Positions 16,760 through 27,400 of a DNA stretch of 64,000 nt are shown here, in pieces. Source of the DNA: Bacteroidota bacterium (GTDB lineage Bacteria > Bacteroidota > Bacteroidia > UBA8524); NCBI GenBank assembly GCA_016124735.1, contig WGMZ01000007.1:124001-188000 (forward strand), read 5' to 3'. The position numbers were made by a program, and so were the translations under genes. Position 1 is the stretch's first letter. Each line of letters opens with the position of its first letter. The notes beneath the pieces were generated by a model. It was not told the DNA's origin. It ran no database searches and worked only from the letters and a program-made list of their open reading frames with translations.

Positions 16760-18126
16760 CAACTCAGAGCTTCTATGATATCGTACTTGGTAATGATGTG
16801 CCAGTTACCACCTAAATCCATCATCAAAACAGCATTGTTCTCTTTGTTGATTTTTCTGGCTACTGATTCAATGGAATCACCGTGCTTAACAATCGGGAAA
16901 GGAGGGAGCATGACAGTAGAAATGGTGTTTTCACGAAAGGCCTTGTTTTGCAGCAGCTTATGAAACAGCATACTTTCATCTATCGAACCTACAAATTCAT
17001 TGGAATCATCTACCACCGGAATTTGAGAGATCTTGTATTTGTTAAGTTTCTCGCAGGCATCAGAGATGAGCTCACTATCTCTTACCGTCACTAATTTTTG
17101 ATCTTTATGGCTCTCGATTAAATCCAGGGCTGTTTTGGGTTGTTCTGCCTGCAAAAAGCCACGGTCGCGCATCCAGTCTTCATTGAACATTTTGCCGAGA
17201 TAGCGGGTGCCATGATCGTGAAAAATTACCACCACCACATCGTCTTTTTTGAAACGATCCTTCATCTGAATCAAACCGGCAATTGCGGCGCCAGCTGAAT
17301 TGCCTACAAATATTCCCTCTTCTCTGGGGATGAGTCGTGTATAGATGGCGGCATCTTTGTCTGTTACTTTTTCAAAATGGTCGATCAAATCGAAACGCAC
17401 ATTCTGAGGAAGAAAATCCTCTCCAATTCCTTCGGTGATATAAGGATAAATCTCCTTCTTGTCGAATTCTCCGGTGTCTTTGTATTTCTTGAAAATCGAT
17501 CCAAAAGTATCGATGCCAAGAATTTGAATATTCGGGTTTTGTTCTTTCAGGTAACGGGCAGTTCCGCTGATGGTACCTCCGGTTCCTACTCCAACCACCA
17601 GATGGGTTATTTTTCCATCCGTTTGCTTCCAAATCTCGGGACCTGTTTGTTCATAATGTGCTTGAGAATTGCTCAGGTTATCGTATTGATTCGGTTTCCA
17701 TGAATTCTTGATTTCCTTTGCCAAACGGGAAGAAACGGAGTAATAGGAGCGGGGATCTTCCGGTTCAACATCCGTGGGACACACAATTACTTCCGCCCCG
17801 AAAGCCTTCAGCGCATCGACCTTTTCTTTGGATTGCTTATCGGTAGTGGTAAAGATGCATTTATAGCCTTTGATCACAGCCGCAATAGCCAATCCCATTC
17901 CGGTATTTCCGCTGGTTCCCTCAATAATAGTTCCACCGGGTTTAAGTTCTCCACTTTTTTCAGCATCTTCAATCATCTTCAAAGCCATGCGGTCTTTGAT
18001 TGAATTGCCCGGGTTGGTAGTTTCTACTTTTGCCAGCACAAGTGCGGGTATGTCGCGGGTAATTTTGTTCAGTTTTACCAATGGGGTGTTCCCGATGGTT
18101 TCTAAAATGGAATTGTAGTATTGCAT
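16759..18126 (-). CDS. Cystathionine beta-synthase-type PLP enzyme with CBS domains
   Basis: 455 residues. Fold-type II PLP catalytic domain (1-325): ETIGNTPLVKLN, PLP Lys in GNSIKDRMA, EGTSGNTGMGLA (substrate loop), phosphate-binding GVGTGGTISG and IFVGNSAGAA. Two CBS-motif repeats follow (about 335-455: SHKDQKLVTVRDSELISDACEKL and NTISTVMLPPFPIVKHGDSIESV). The mammalian-type N-terminal haem region is absent. The reaction is condensation of serine or acetylserine with homocysteine or sulfide; CBS versus cysteine synthase cannot be separated from sequence alone. The CBS pair probably regulates it through adenosyl ligands. Confidence 0.92.
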   Translation of the reverse strand: MQYYNSILETIGNTPLVKLNKITRDIPALVLAKVETTNPGNSIKDRMALKMIEDAEKSGELKPGGTIIEGTSGNTGMGLAIAAVIKGYKCIFTTTDKQSKEKVDALKAFGAEVIVCPTDVEPEDPRSYYSVSSRLAKEIKNSWKPNQYDNLSNSQAHYEQTGPEIWKQTDGKITHLVVGVGTGGTISGTARYLKEQNPNIQILGIDTFGSIFKKYKDTGEFDKKEIYPYITEGIGEDFLPQNVRFDLIDHFEKVTDKDAAIYTRLIPREEGIFVGNSAGAAIAGLIQMKDRFKKDDVVVVIFHDHGTRYLGKMFNEDWMRDRGFLQAEQPKTALDLIESHKDQKLVTVRDSELISDACEKLNKYKISQIPVVDDSNEFVGSIDESMLFHKLLQNKAFRENTISTVMLPPFPIVKHGDSIESVARKINKENNAVLMMDLGGNWHIITKYDIIEALS

Positions 18127-18133
18127 GCGGCGG

Positions 18134-18141
18134 CAAAGATA
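18134..18141 (-). promoter_or_regulatory. -7 box (TATCTTTG) for the CBS gene
   Basis: Perfect TAnnTTTG on the minus strand, ending 7 nt before the ATG at 18126 and lying between the giant gene's stop and the CBS start. It suggests a separate transcript with almost no 5' leader. Confidence 0.5.
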
Positions 18142-18161
18142 GGAATTCCACCTGCTTCATT

Positions 18162-18440
18162 CTAGCGCAATACGGTTATGTTTCCGGTCAGAATTCCGGA
18201 AATCTTTTCTCCATGCAGATGATATTCATAGTATACCTGTATGGCATATACATCCTGTTGCGCAGGCTGCCCTTCGAAACTTCCATCCCAACCCGGAGAA
18301 TCGATGGTTCCTTTGTACACAATTTCTCCCCATCGGTTGAAAATGGTATAATTCATTACCTCCAAATCGAATTGCACCGGAAAATACACCGGGTGCAAAT
18401 CATCTTTATTGGGCGTAAAGGCATTGGGAAGATAGATGCG
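18162..18440 (-). other. Type B (CHU_C) T9SS sorting domain coding segment
   Basis: The C-terminal part of the giant protein carries LPNAFTPNKDDLHP, YTIFNRWGEIVYKG and GWDGSFEGQPAQQDVY, the hallmark blocks of the gliding-motility-associated C-terminal domain. Confidence 0.92.
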
Positions 18441-21400
18441 ACACAAATCATTGAGGAAGCTTACTGTAATGGAATCCGTTGCTGTTCCACAAAGGTTAGT
18501 CACGGAAACATAGTAGGTGCCAGGACTATTGATCCGATGATCTGCACGGGTTTCCTTGCCATTCCAGAAATAACGACTCCCCCAGAATGTAAGGTCAAAA
18601 GGTATAAATTCGTTTTTGCACAAAGTGGTATCGGGACCCAGTTCGACCTTCGGAAATGGATACACCTGGGTGGCTTGATACATGGAATCAGCGCAGCCAT
18701 TTACTTCTACCCAATACTTTACCGTGTCGTTCCATAAATTGGTCGGTACATATTGCGGGTCTACCACATTCGGACCGCTAAATACTCCGCCGGGAGTATT
18801 AGGAGTAAGCGTAACCGGATCTTCGTCGTTGCAGAAATAACTTTTTAATCCGCTGAAACCGGGATCGGGCATGGGTTTGATATATACTTTTCGCGAGGTG
18901 GTATCGTAGCATCCATCAATGCTCCTGACCCTAAGCGTCAATGTTTTTTCACCCACGCTGCTGAAATGATGCTCGAAACTGGAGTCTTTGGAAATGCTGT
19001 CGCTATCGATATTCCAATAGTACCCATTGATTCCTGTACTGTCGAAACTATTGCTTGAGCCGTGATAAAAATTGGTGCTGAGGCATTGGGCTGAATCATT
19101 GTAAAGGATGCTAGCCGTTGGTTTAGGAAAGACCCGGATGCTTTTTCGGATGGTGTCCCAGCAATTGCTGTCCGATTGGGTGAAATGAACTACCTGATAC
19201 CAACCTGGCTGGTCGAAATGGTGGGGCGTAAACTGCCCCGTTGCAGTAGTCCCGTCGTCGAAATCCCAGTGATAGGAGATGAGTCCGCCGTCATCAATAC
19301 TGCTTCTTTGAAAGAATTGAAATTCCTGGTAATTGACACACTGTGCCGAATCATTCACATCATAATTGGCCTTCGGTTTAGGATAGACATTCACTTCTTT
19401 ATCCAGTGAATCGGTGCAGGCATGATCGCTGATTAAAACCTGCCGTACAATATAGTCGCCATAGGGACTAAAATAGAAAGATGGATTGGCAGATGTGTCT
19501 TCTCCCAATGTTCCAAAACGGTAGATATAGTGCAGATTTCCATAGTCTATACTCGATTGGTCGCTAAATTCAAAGTCCTGTGTATTGACGCATTGTCCTG
19601 CATCATTGATGGAGAATCCCGGATTTGGTTTCGGGTAAACAATCATTGTATTGCTGAATGAATCACTGCAGCCATGATTGGATGTTTCCTTCAATTGCAC
19701 CAAATAGGTATTTTGGGTCGAATACACCACTACATTGTCTTTATTCAAAGATGATTGTCCATCGCCGAAAACCCACTGGTGCAGCAGTGTTCCATAAGGA
19801 ATACTACTCTGGTTGCTAAAAATAAACCGGTTTCCATTGAGACATTGGTCTGTGTCGTTTGTGCTGAAATACACATCGGGTTTAGGATAGATGATGACAA
19901 TGTGTTCACTGGTATCATAGCAACCAAGTTGGCTTTTTGCATACAAAATGACATCCACGGTATCGTGCTTGAGGTAGAAATGTATTGGTTCGAAATCTGT
20001 GCTGCTGTCTCCATCTCCAAGCATCCATTTGTAGGTCAGAGTACCTGTTGAAATACTGCTGGTATTCGTAAAGACAAAATTCTGCGTATTAAGGCATTGA
20101 GTGCTATCGTTGATTGAAAACAGGGAATGGGGTTTAGGATGAACTGTCAGGGTGTTTTGTAATGTGTCCCAGCAATTCATTTCTGTTTGAACCAGGAAGC
20201 TTACCGGATACGTACCTGGGTTCATGTAGGTTCTGGCAGTATCCAGATCGCCGCTGTCGCGTTTGTTCTCCAAATCCCAGAAATAATGGGAGATATTTCC
20301 TGAACTCAACTGTACCTGAGCATGGAATTGAAAGTCATTGGTGTTGACGCATTGGGCGGTATCGTTAATAATCCAGCTGGCAATGGGTTTGGGAAATACC
20401 ACCATGTCATGTTTCACAGAATCAACACAGCCCTCGTCGCTGGTAGCTAGCAATACCGCGCGCATGGTGTCGGAATATTGGTAAGTATGAGCTGGATTTT
20501 CCAGGCTGCTGCTGTCTCCATCACCAAAATTCCAGACAAAGGTTTGTGTTCCCTTGCTCAAGGTGCTGCTATTGCTGAATTGGAAATCATTCGTATTCAG
20601 GCATTGATCGGTGTCGTTTACACTGAAAAAGGGGAAAGGTTTCGGAAATACTTCAATGTCCAATTCCCCTGAATCCAGGCAGCCTTTATCACTTTCGAGG
20701 TAAAGATGAATGGTATAGAGTCCGGGATTTGCATAAGGGTGTGTAAAAGAGGCTAGCTCACTACTGTCGCCGTCACCCAATTTCCATTCCCTGCTGTAGT
20801 TCCCTTCTGCCAGCGTGCTGCTATCAGCCAAATCAAAACTTTGTGCATTGATGCATTGAAAGCTGTCATTCGACCAAATTTTGGTTAGTGGGTTTGGATT
20901 GATTCGAACATTCTGGTCTAAGGTGTCAGAACATTGATGGAAAGTAGTGGCAATCAATCGAACGCTATAATCTCCAAAGACCGCATACTGATGGGATATT
21001 TGGGTACTGGTATCACTTTGTCCATCTCCGAATTCCCATGTATAGAAGAGCTGCCCTTGTGCCAGCTGACTTTGATTGGCAAAATCAAACGAATGCCCGT
21101 TAAAACATTGCACAGTGTCGTTGATGCTGAAATGTGCCTGCGCCTGCGGATATACTTCGTAGGTACGGAATGCCGAATCCTTACAGCCGTATTCAGATTC
21201 CACATGCAATTCTGCCGGGTACACTCCGAATTGCCCATAACTGTGCAGTACCGATTGGGCGGTGTCGCTGTTTCCATCTCCGAATAACCAGAGCCGACTA
21301 TGACTTCCGTAAGGAAGAAGGGTGGAGTCTTTAAAATCGAATACATGATTCCGGAAACAAAGTAAGCTGTCGTTTATGCCAATTTTTGCATCCGGATTGG

Positions 21401-24400
21401 GGTATACAATCATAGTTTCCTGGAAGGTGTCGTTGCAGGCAAATGGAGTGATGGCAACCAACTGAACAGTATAAATGCCATAAGCCGAATAGCTGTGATT
21501 TACCTGAGTCGCAGTGTCCTGGTTTCCATCTCCAAAATCCCATGAATAACTCAGACTGCCTTTTCTGACCGAGCTCAGGTTCTGAAGAATGAACAAATGA
21601 TCACTTAAGCATTGGTCGCTATCGTTTACACTGAAATCGCTGCTTGCCTGTGGGTACACTGTATAGGTGCGGAAGGCTGAATCCAGGCAGCCGTGACTGG
21701 ATTCGATGCGAAGAGCGACCAGATAACTGCTGTCTGAGGAATAGTGATGTGTGCTAATGACAGATGTATCGGTGGTGGCATCGCCGAAATTCCATACCCG
21801 AACCCAGCTTCCATAAGCAATTTGGGAGGAATCGACGAACTTGAATTGATGGTTTCTGAAACAAAGATTGCTGTCCGACAAGCCAATCCAGGCTTGCGGG
21901 TTGGGGAATACCGTCATAGTATCCAAACTTGTATCCGCACATAAATGAGGAGTGTTTGCAATTAAGACGACGGTATATATGCCTGGAAGAAGGTAACTGT
22001 GACTCGGGGCTGTGGCGGTATCCGTATTGGTGTCGCCAAAACTCCATGAATAAGACAAGCTGTCCTGATGAACCGAACTTAAATTCGTTAGAAGAAACAG
22101 ATTTCCACTTTCGCATTGCTGACTATCGTTCACAGTAAAGGCACTCTGTGCCTGCGGATAGACGTAAATATCCTGGAATGCAGAATCCGCGCAGGCGTGG
22201 CTGCTCACAATTCGCAGCGCGAGGTGCCAAACACTATCCTGCGAATAGTTGTGGACTGCGAATTGATTGGTGTCCCCGGATCCTTCTCCAAGAGACCATT
22301 CACGAGTCCAGTCGCCATAAACAATTGTACTGCTATCAATAAAAGTAAATTGATTGTCGCGATAACATAAAGCGGTATCGCTAAATGAGATCCTGGCTTG
22401 GGGCATTGGGTATACTTCCAGGTTTCGTTCGCTTGTATCTTCACAGCCAAAGTTACTTTGGGTGCGGAGTTGAATTGTATAAACTCCTTCTAAAGCATAG
22501 GAGTGAGAAGGGTTCTGATTACTGCTACTGTCTCCATCGCCAAATTGCCAAAACTGACTGATGCTTCCATTTTTGATCGAGCTTGAATCATAAAAATTAA
22601 ATTGGTTGCCACTTAAACATAAGGCCGTATCACTCATACCGAAATAGGATACAGGCATAGGATAGGTAATGCTCGTATGACTTGCCGTATCCGAGCAAGC
22701 GGAATCGGATTGCACTATCAGATAGATTTGCCAGGTGGAATCCTGGCTGTATGTATGGTTTGTATCCTGTACCACTGCGCTGTCCTGATCGCCAAAATAC
22801 CAGGTCGACGTATAGTTTCCTTTGGCAACACTGCTGCTGTTGGTTAGCTGAAACAGATTGCCTGCCAGACATTGAGTGCTGTCGTTGACACTGAATGATG
22901 CACGGGGGGAGGGATTTATATATACGGTTTTCTCTAAAGTATCCCGACACCCCTGATCACTCAATTGAACCAATCGTACAACAAAACTTCCTGTGTCACT
23001 ATAAGCATGGGTATAAATGCTATCTGTGGAACTATTTCCATCTCCCGGATACCAGCTTCGGCTAATGCTTCCATTTTGCACAGTCGAAGTATCGGTAAAG
23101 GTGAAGTTATTTTCGTATTCGCATTGGAAAGGATCATCAATGGCGAAGGCAACCTCTATAGGAGCAAACACAGTCATGGTATGCAATGTCGTATCGTAGC
23201 ACGATTGATCCGATTTGACTACCAGAGAAACATTGTAATTTCCGTAGCTTGAGTAAAGGTGGACAGGAGCAATTGCGGTATCCGTGCTGCCATCTCCAAA
23301 ATTCCAGTTTCGCGTATAGCTTCCGCTCGATAGGGTGCTGAGGTCTGAGAAGGCAAAAGATTCAAAATCCTGGCACTGCATGCTGTCATTCACGCTGTAG
23401 GAGGCAGCAGGAATGGCATATACACTCACGCCGCCGATGGCGGTGTCTTTGCAGCCCCACACGCTACTTACGATTTGCGTAATAAATTTAGCACCCGGAC
23501 TACTGTACTTAAGTACCGGATTTTTCTGGGTGGATGTGTGTCCATCGGACAGACTCCAGGAATAACTCAGCGGCATTTCTGAATTGGTGCTCAGGTCGGA
23601 GAAACGAATCGTGTCGTATTGGCATTGATTGGAAACAGTAAAAGATGCCTTTGGGTAACTATGGATGCGAAGACTTCGACTTGCTGTATCCATGCAGCCG
23701 CCGATATTCGTAACAATCAAAATAATGGTATAGCTGCTGTCTCCCTGGTAATCATGGAAAGGGTCCTCCAGATTGCTGCTTCCCCCATCGCCAAAATCCC
23801 ATTGCCAGTCGTAGATGAGGTCATTGAAGGCATTGGTAGAATCTTTAAAGAGGGTAGTTGTGCCAAGACAAACCTCATTGAAACTAAACCAGGCAACAGG
23901 CTGAGGAGCGATAACAATTTCCTTTCCCAGTGTGTCTTCACATCCATGTTCACTGTAGGTATGCAGAATCACAAAATAGTGCCCGGTATCGCTGTAATAA
24001 TGAGTAGGTTCCTGCTGACTGGATGTGTCTCCATCTCCAAATTCCCACAGGAAACTAAGGATGCTGTTATTATCCGTAATGCTGGTATTGGTGAAACTGG
24101 CGCTCTTATTTGCACAATTGGTTGTATAACTGAAGCCGGCATTCGGGGTTTCATAAACGGAAACGAGTCGAAGGCTGTCCCATGCGGTCGAATCAGGGTA
24201 GGTAGCCTCACAGGACACGGTGATGCCATTTTGATTGAAACTGCCCTGTGCGGTCAATGTGGGTATAAAATTGCCATACAGCTCATAATCGAAATAGAAT
24301 GCGGTATCAGAGGTGGTGCTCAGTACCGTATTTCCTGAATCGTTGAATTGCCAGATATAATTGGTGGCATTGCTGCTCTCGTTTTTGAAATAAACACGCA

Positions 24401-27400
24401 AAGGTTCGCAGCCTATGCTGTCTGACTGAAAAGTAAAGTTAGCAATAGGTCCCACTATTACCAAGGGATGGCGGACCGAATCACTGCAGCCTGTGGTATT
24501 GGTTACTTTTAATTGTACCGAATAATCTCCTGCCGACAGGTAGCGTTCCGGGTTTTGCAAACTGCTGTTAGCCAAACCGGATCCAAAGCTCCATACCCAG
24601 GTTATCAGACTGTCATCTGGTTGCGAAGTATTTGCAGTGGAATCATACAATGAGCTTAAATCTCTGAAGGCAATGGCCTGGGGACAGAGAAAGGTGTCCT
24701 GCGAGGTACTGAATTCAGCATATACTCCAAATACGCGGACGGAATCCTGATAATTGATGGTATCCCAACAAGACATGCTATCACGGAAAGCCACGGAGAT
24801 GAGGTAGTTTTTTATCGATGAATTGTATACCCAGGGTTCTGTCCCTAAATTCTGATATCCATTTCCATCGTCAAAATTGAAGAAGAGCTCTTCTTTATTG
24901 GCAGATAACCGGCTGCTGTCTGCCCAGTAATTGTAACCATCTGTCAGGTAGAATATTTGAGGCAACACCTGGAAACTGTCGCCTACACAAAGACTCATGT
25001 CGGAAAATGACAAGGAGGCATTGACACCAATATTGATACTCATTGTATCGGAACCGGTACATCCATCTTTTGTGAAAATTTGATTGATGATCTGGTAAGA
25101 TCCCGAATTAGCAAAAGTATGTTGAATGGTATCGGTTGTATTGGTATCGGTTTGCGAACCATCTCCCCAGTCCCAAATGATTCTGTATACTGAATCCTGA
25201 TTCGCGGCATTCAGGTAAAAATCAAAGCTGCTGCCTTTGCAGTAATATGAAGAGGAATCATAGCTCGACCCAAAACGGGGATCCATAAAGTTAAAATGGA
25301 GAATATTGTGGTAATAGACTGTATCCCGGCAAACATTGCCCAGGGAATCATCTCCATTTTGAATCACCAGTCCAATCGTAACATAGCCATTGGGGTCGCA
25401 TGGAGCATTGTCGTAATCGTAATTATGTGTTTGAATAATAGCTTTCCAGTAATTATTGAAATTCCCTGTATTCGCGGCACAAGTAGAATCCCACATGATC
25501 CAGAAACTCTGTTTCCCGCATAAGGGCTGTGTTTCCGACAAGCTGACACTAATTTCTTTATCCGCCTCCGGTCCCAGACAGGTTTTACTCTGTATGGTAA
25601 AAAGGCCTTTTAAGCCCAAACTGCTGTCGGGTCCGGCAACTGGTGCTGTAAGTGAAATGTTTTCAGAAACCGTATCACTGCAACCATTGATGGTGTCGTA
25701 GGCAATTAAGCTCATATAATAGCAACCCTCATGGTTCAGGTCGTACATATGTTTGGTGTTGAAGCTATCTGTGGCATAGCGGCAATTTCCCGTAGCATTT
25801 ATACCCGCCAGATAATTCGTGGTGCAGCTGGCTGCGAAGGCATCTCCAAAATTCCAAAAGGCGCCATGCATGGTACTTCCGAAGTAATCGGAATTGTTCA
25901 CCGCGTAAACGGTATCGCTTACCTGGCACTGGAATTTATTGGTAATGGCACCTATTCTTGCATAAGGGCCTGTAATAGTTAGTGTATCCAGGTATTTAAG
26001 ACTGTCGCATCCATTGTAGCTGATTAATACGTAAGGATGATAAACCCCCGGAAATTCAAAAGAGAATGAGGTGCTGAAATTGCTTCCCGTATCGGTCGAT
26101 TGCCATACCCATTGAATCGTGGCACCGCTAATGGGTGTTTGTGAAGCATAAATACGGTTATTGCTGGAGCAGGTAGATTTGATGGAGTCGATGGATGCAT
26201 CTACCACATAATTTACGTTGGTAATATTTGAACTGCCAAAACTGCTGTCTTTGCATCCATCTGAATTTTCTGCCCAAAGTTTAACAGTAAAGCTACCGTT
26301 ACTGGTATACGTGTGTTTTACTGACGACCAATTGCTTGAATCTTTAAGTCCGTCGCCAAAATCCCAATAAAAAGAGCTGACATCTGGCGGATTCTGATTG
26401 CTGGAATTAGAAAAATCCACCTCTGTACTGAAACAGCCATTGCTTATACTTTGAGAAAAATCCGTGTCAAATTCCGGATGAATCACAACTGCTGTATCTG
26501 TACTGATACTTTGGGAGCATCCGTTTGAATCGAGCATTTGGACGGCAATATAATAGGAACCACCTGCGGGATCACTGTAGGAATAGCATACAAATGTATC
26601 TGATGGGGCGTCAGTCACATCCACATATCCGTCGTCAAAAAGAACCCTTCGGCGTTGGGTATTGCTGCTTTGATTCAAGAGATGAACACAGACTTGATTT
26701 CCTTTATAACATTGGGTATCATTGTCAATCACAAAATTGGCTCCGGGCAAAGGAAGCACCCGGATGGAGTCGTAATCGCTGACGCAATAAGTGCCGTCAA
26801 GGAAGGTGGTCTTCAGGTAATTGGAATAATTACCGGCGCCGCTGTATTGATGACTCGGAGAGGTGGAGCTGGAAGTAAATCCATCCCCAAAATTCCATTG
26901 GTAAGTTGCAATACCTGTATTCGAGCTAGATAATTGATAATCAACATTTAATCCGCGACATACGCTGTCTGCGCTGAGACTTATCTGAGGTTTTAGGTAA
27001 ATATGGGTCGATTGGGTGCTGGTGTCTATGCACCCGGATCGGGTGGTAAAAATCAGCGTAACATTGTACACACCGGTATCAGAATATGCGTGCGAAGGAT
27101 TGAAAGCGAAACTACTGTCGCCATCGCCAAAGCGCCAGAGATAGCTTTGAACACTGTCCTTCGAATCGAGATCGAGGCTCGGACTAAACGAAGTGGAAAG
27201 TCCCAAACAACCATTGCTGTATTGAATCGTGGCTGAAGCATCTTTGTTCACCTGCATGGTTTGAACAAGGGTATCCCGGCACCCTTGACTGTTCGTTGCC
27301 ACCAACCGGACGTGGTAAGTGCCGCTCAAGCTGAAATCATGGCTTGGATTTGCCACCGAGTCTGTGTTGCTGTTCCCTGAAAAAACATCATTGAAATACC

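Noticed and set aside
18081-18737. 218-aa plus-strand ORF spanning the end of the giant gene
   Set aside because: Overlaps the CHU_C sorting domain and the CBS promoter on the other strand; no motif.
19096-23388. Regular 252-bp spacing considered as a CRISPR-like or satellite array
   Set aside because: The units are coding, in frame, diverged in sequence, and far longer than CRISPR repeats or spacers.
23619-24338. 239-aa plus-strand ORF inside the giant gene, along with 20934-21287, 27861-28340 and 28214-28636
   Set aside because: They are antisense to a long, clearly coding minus-strand frame with domain motifs. The repeated codon pattern keeps other frames open. No start context or family motif.
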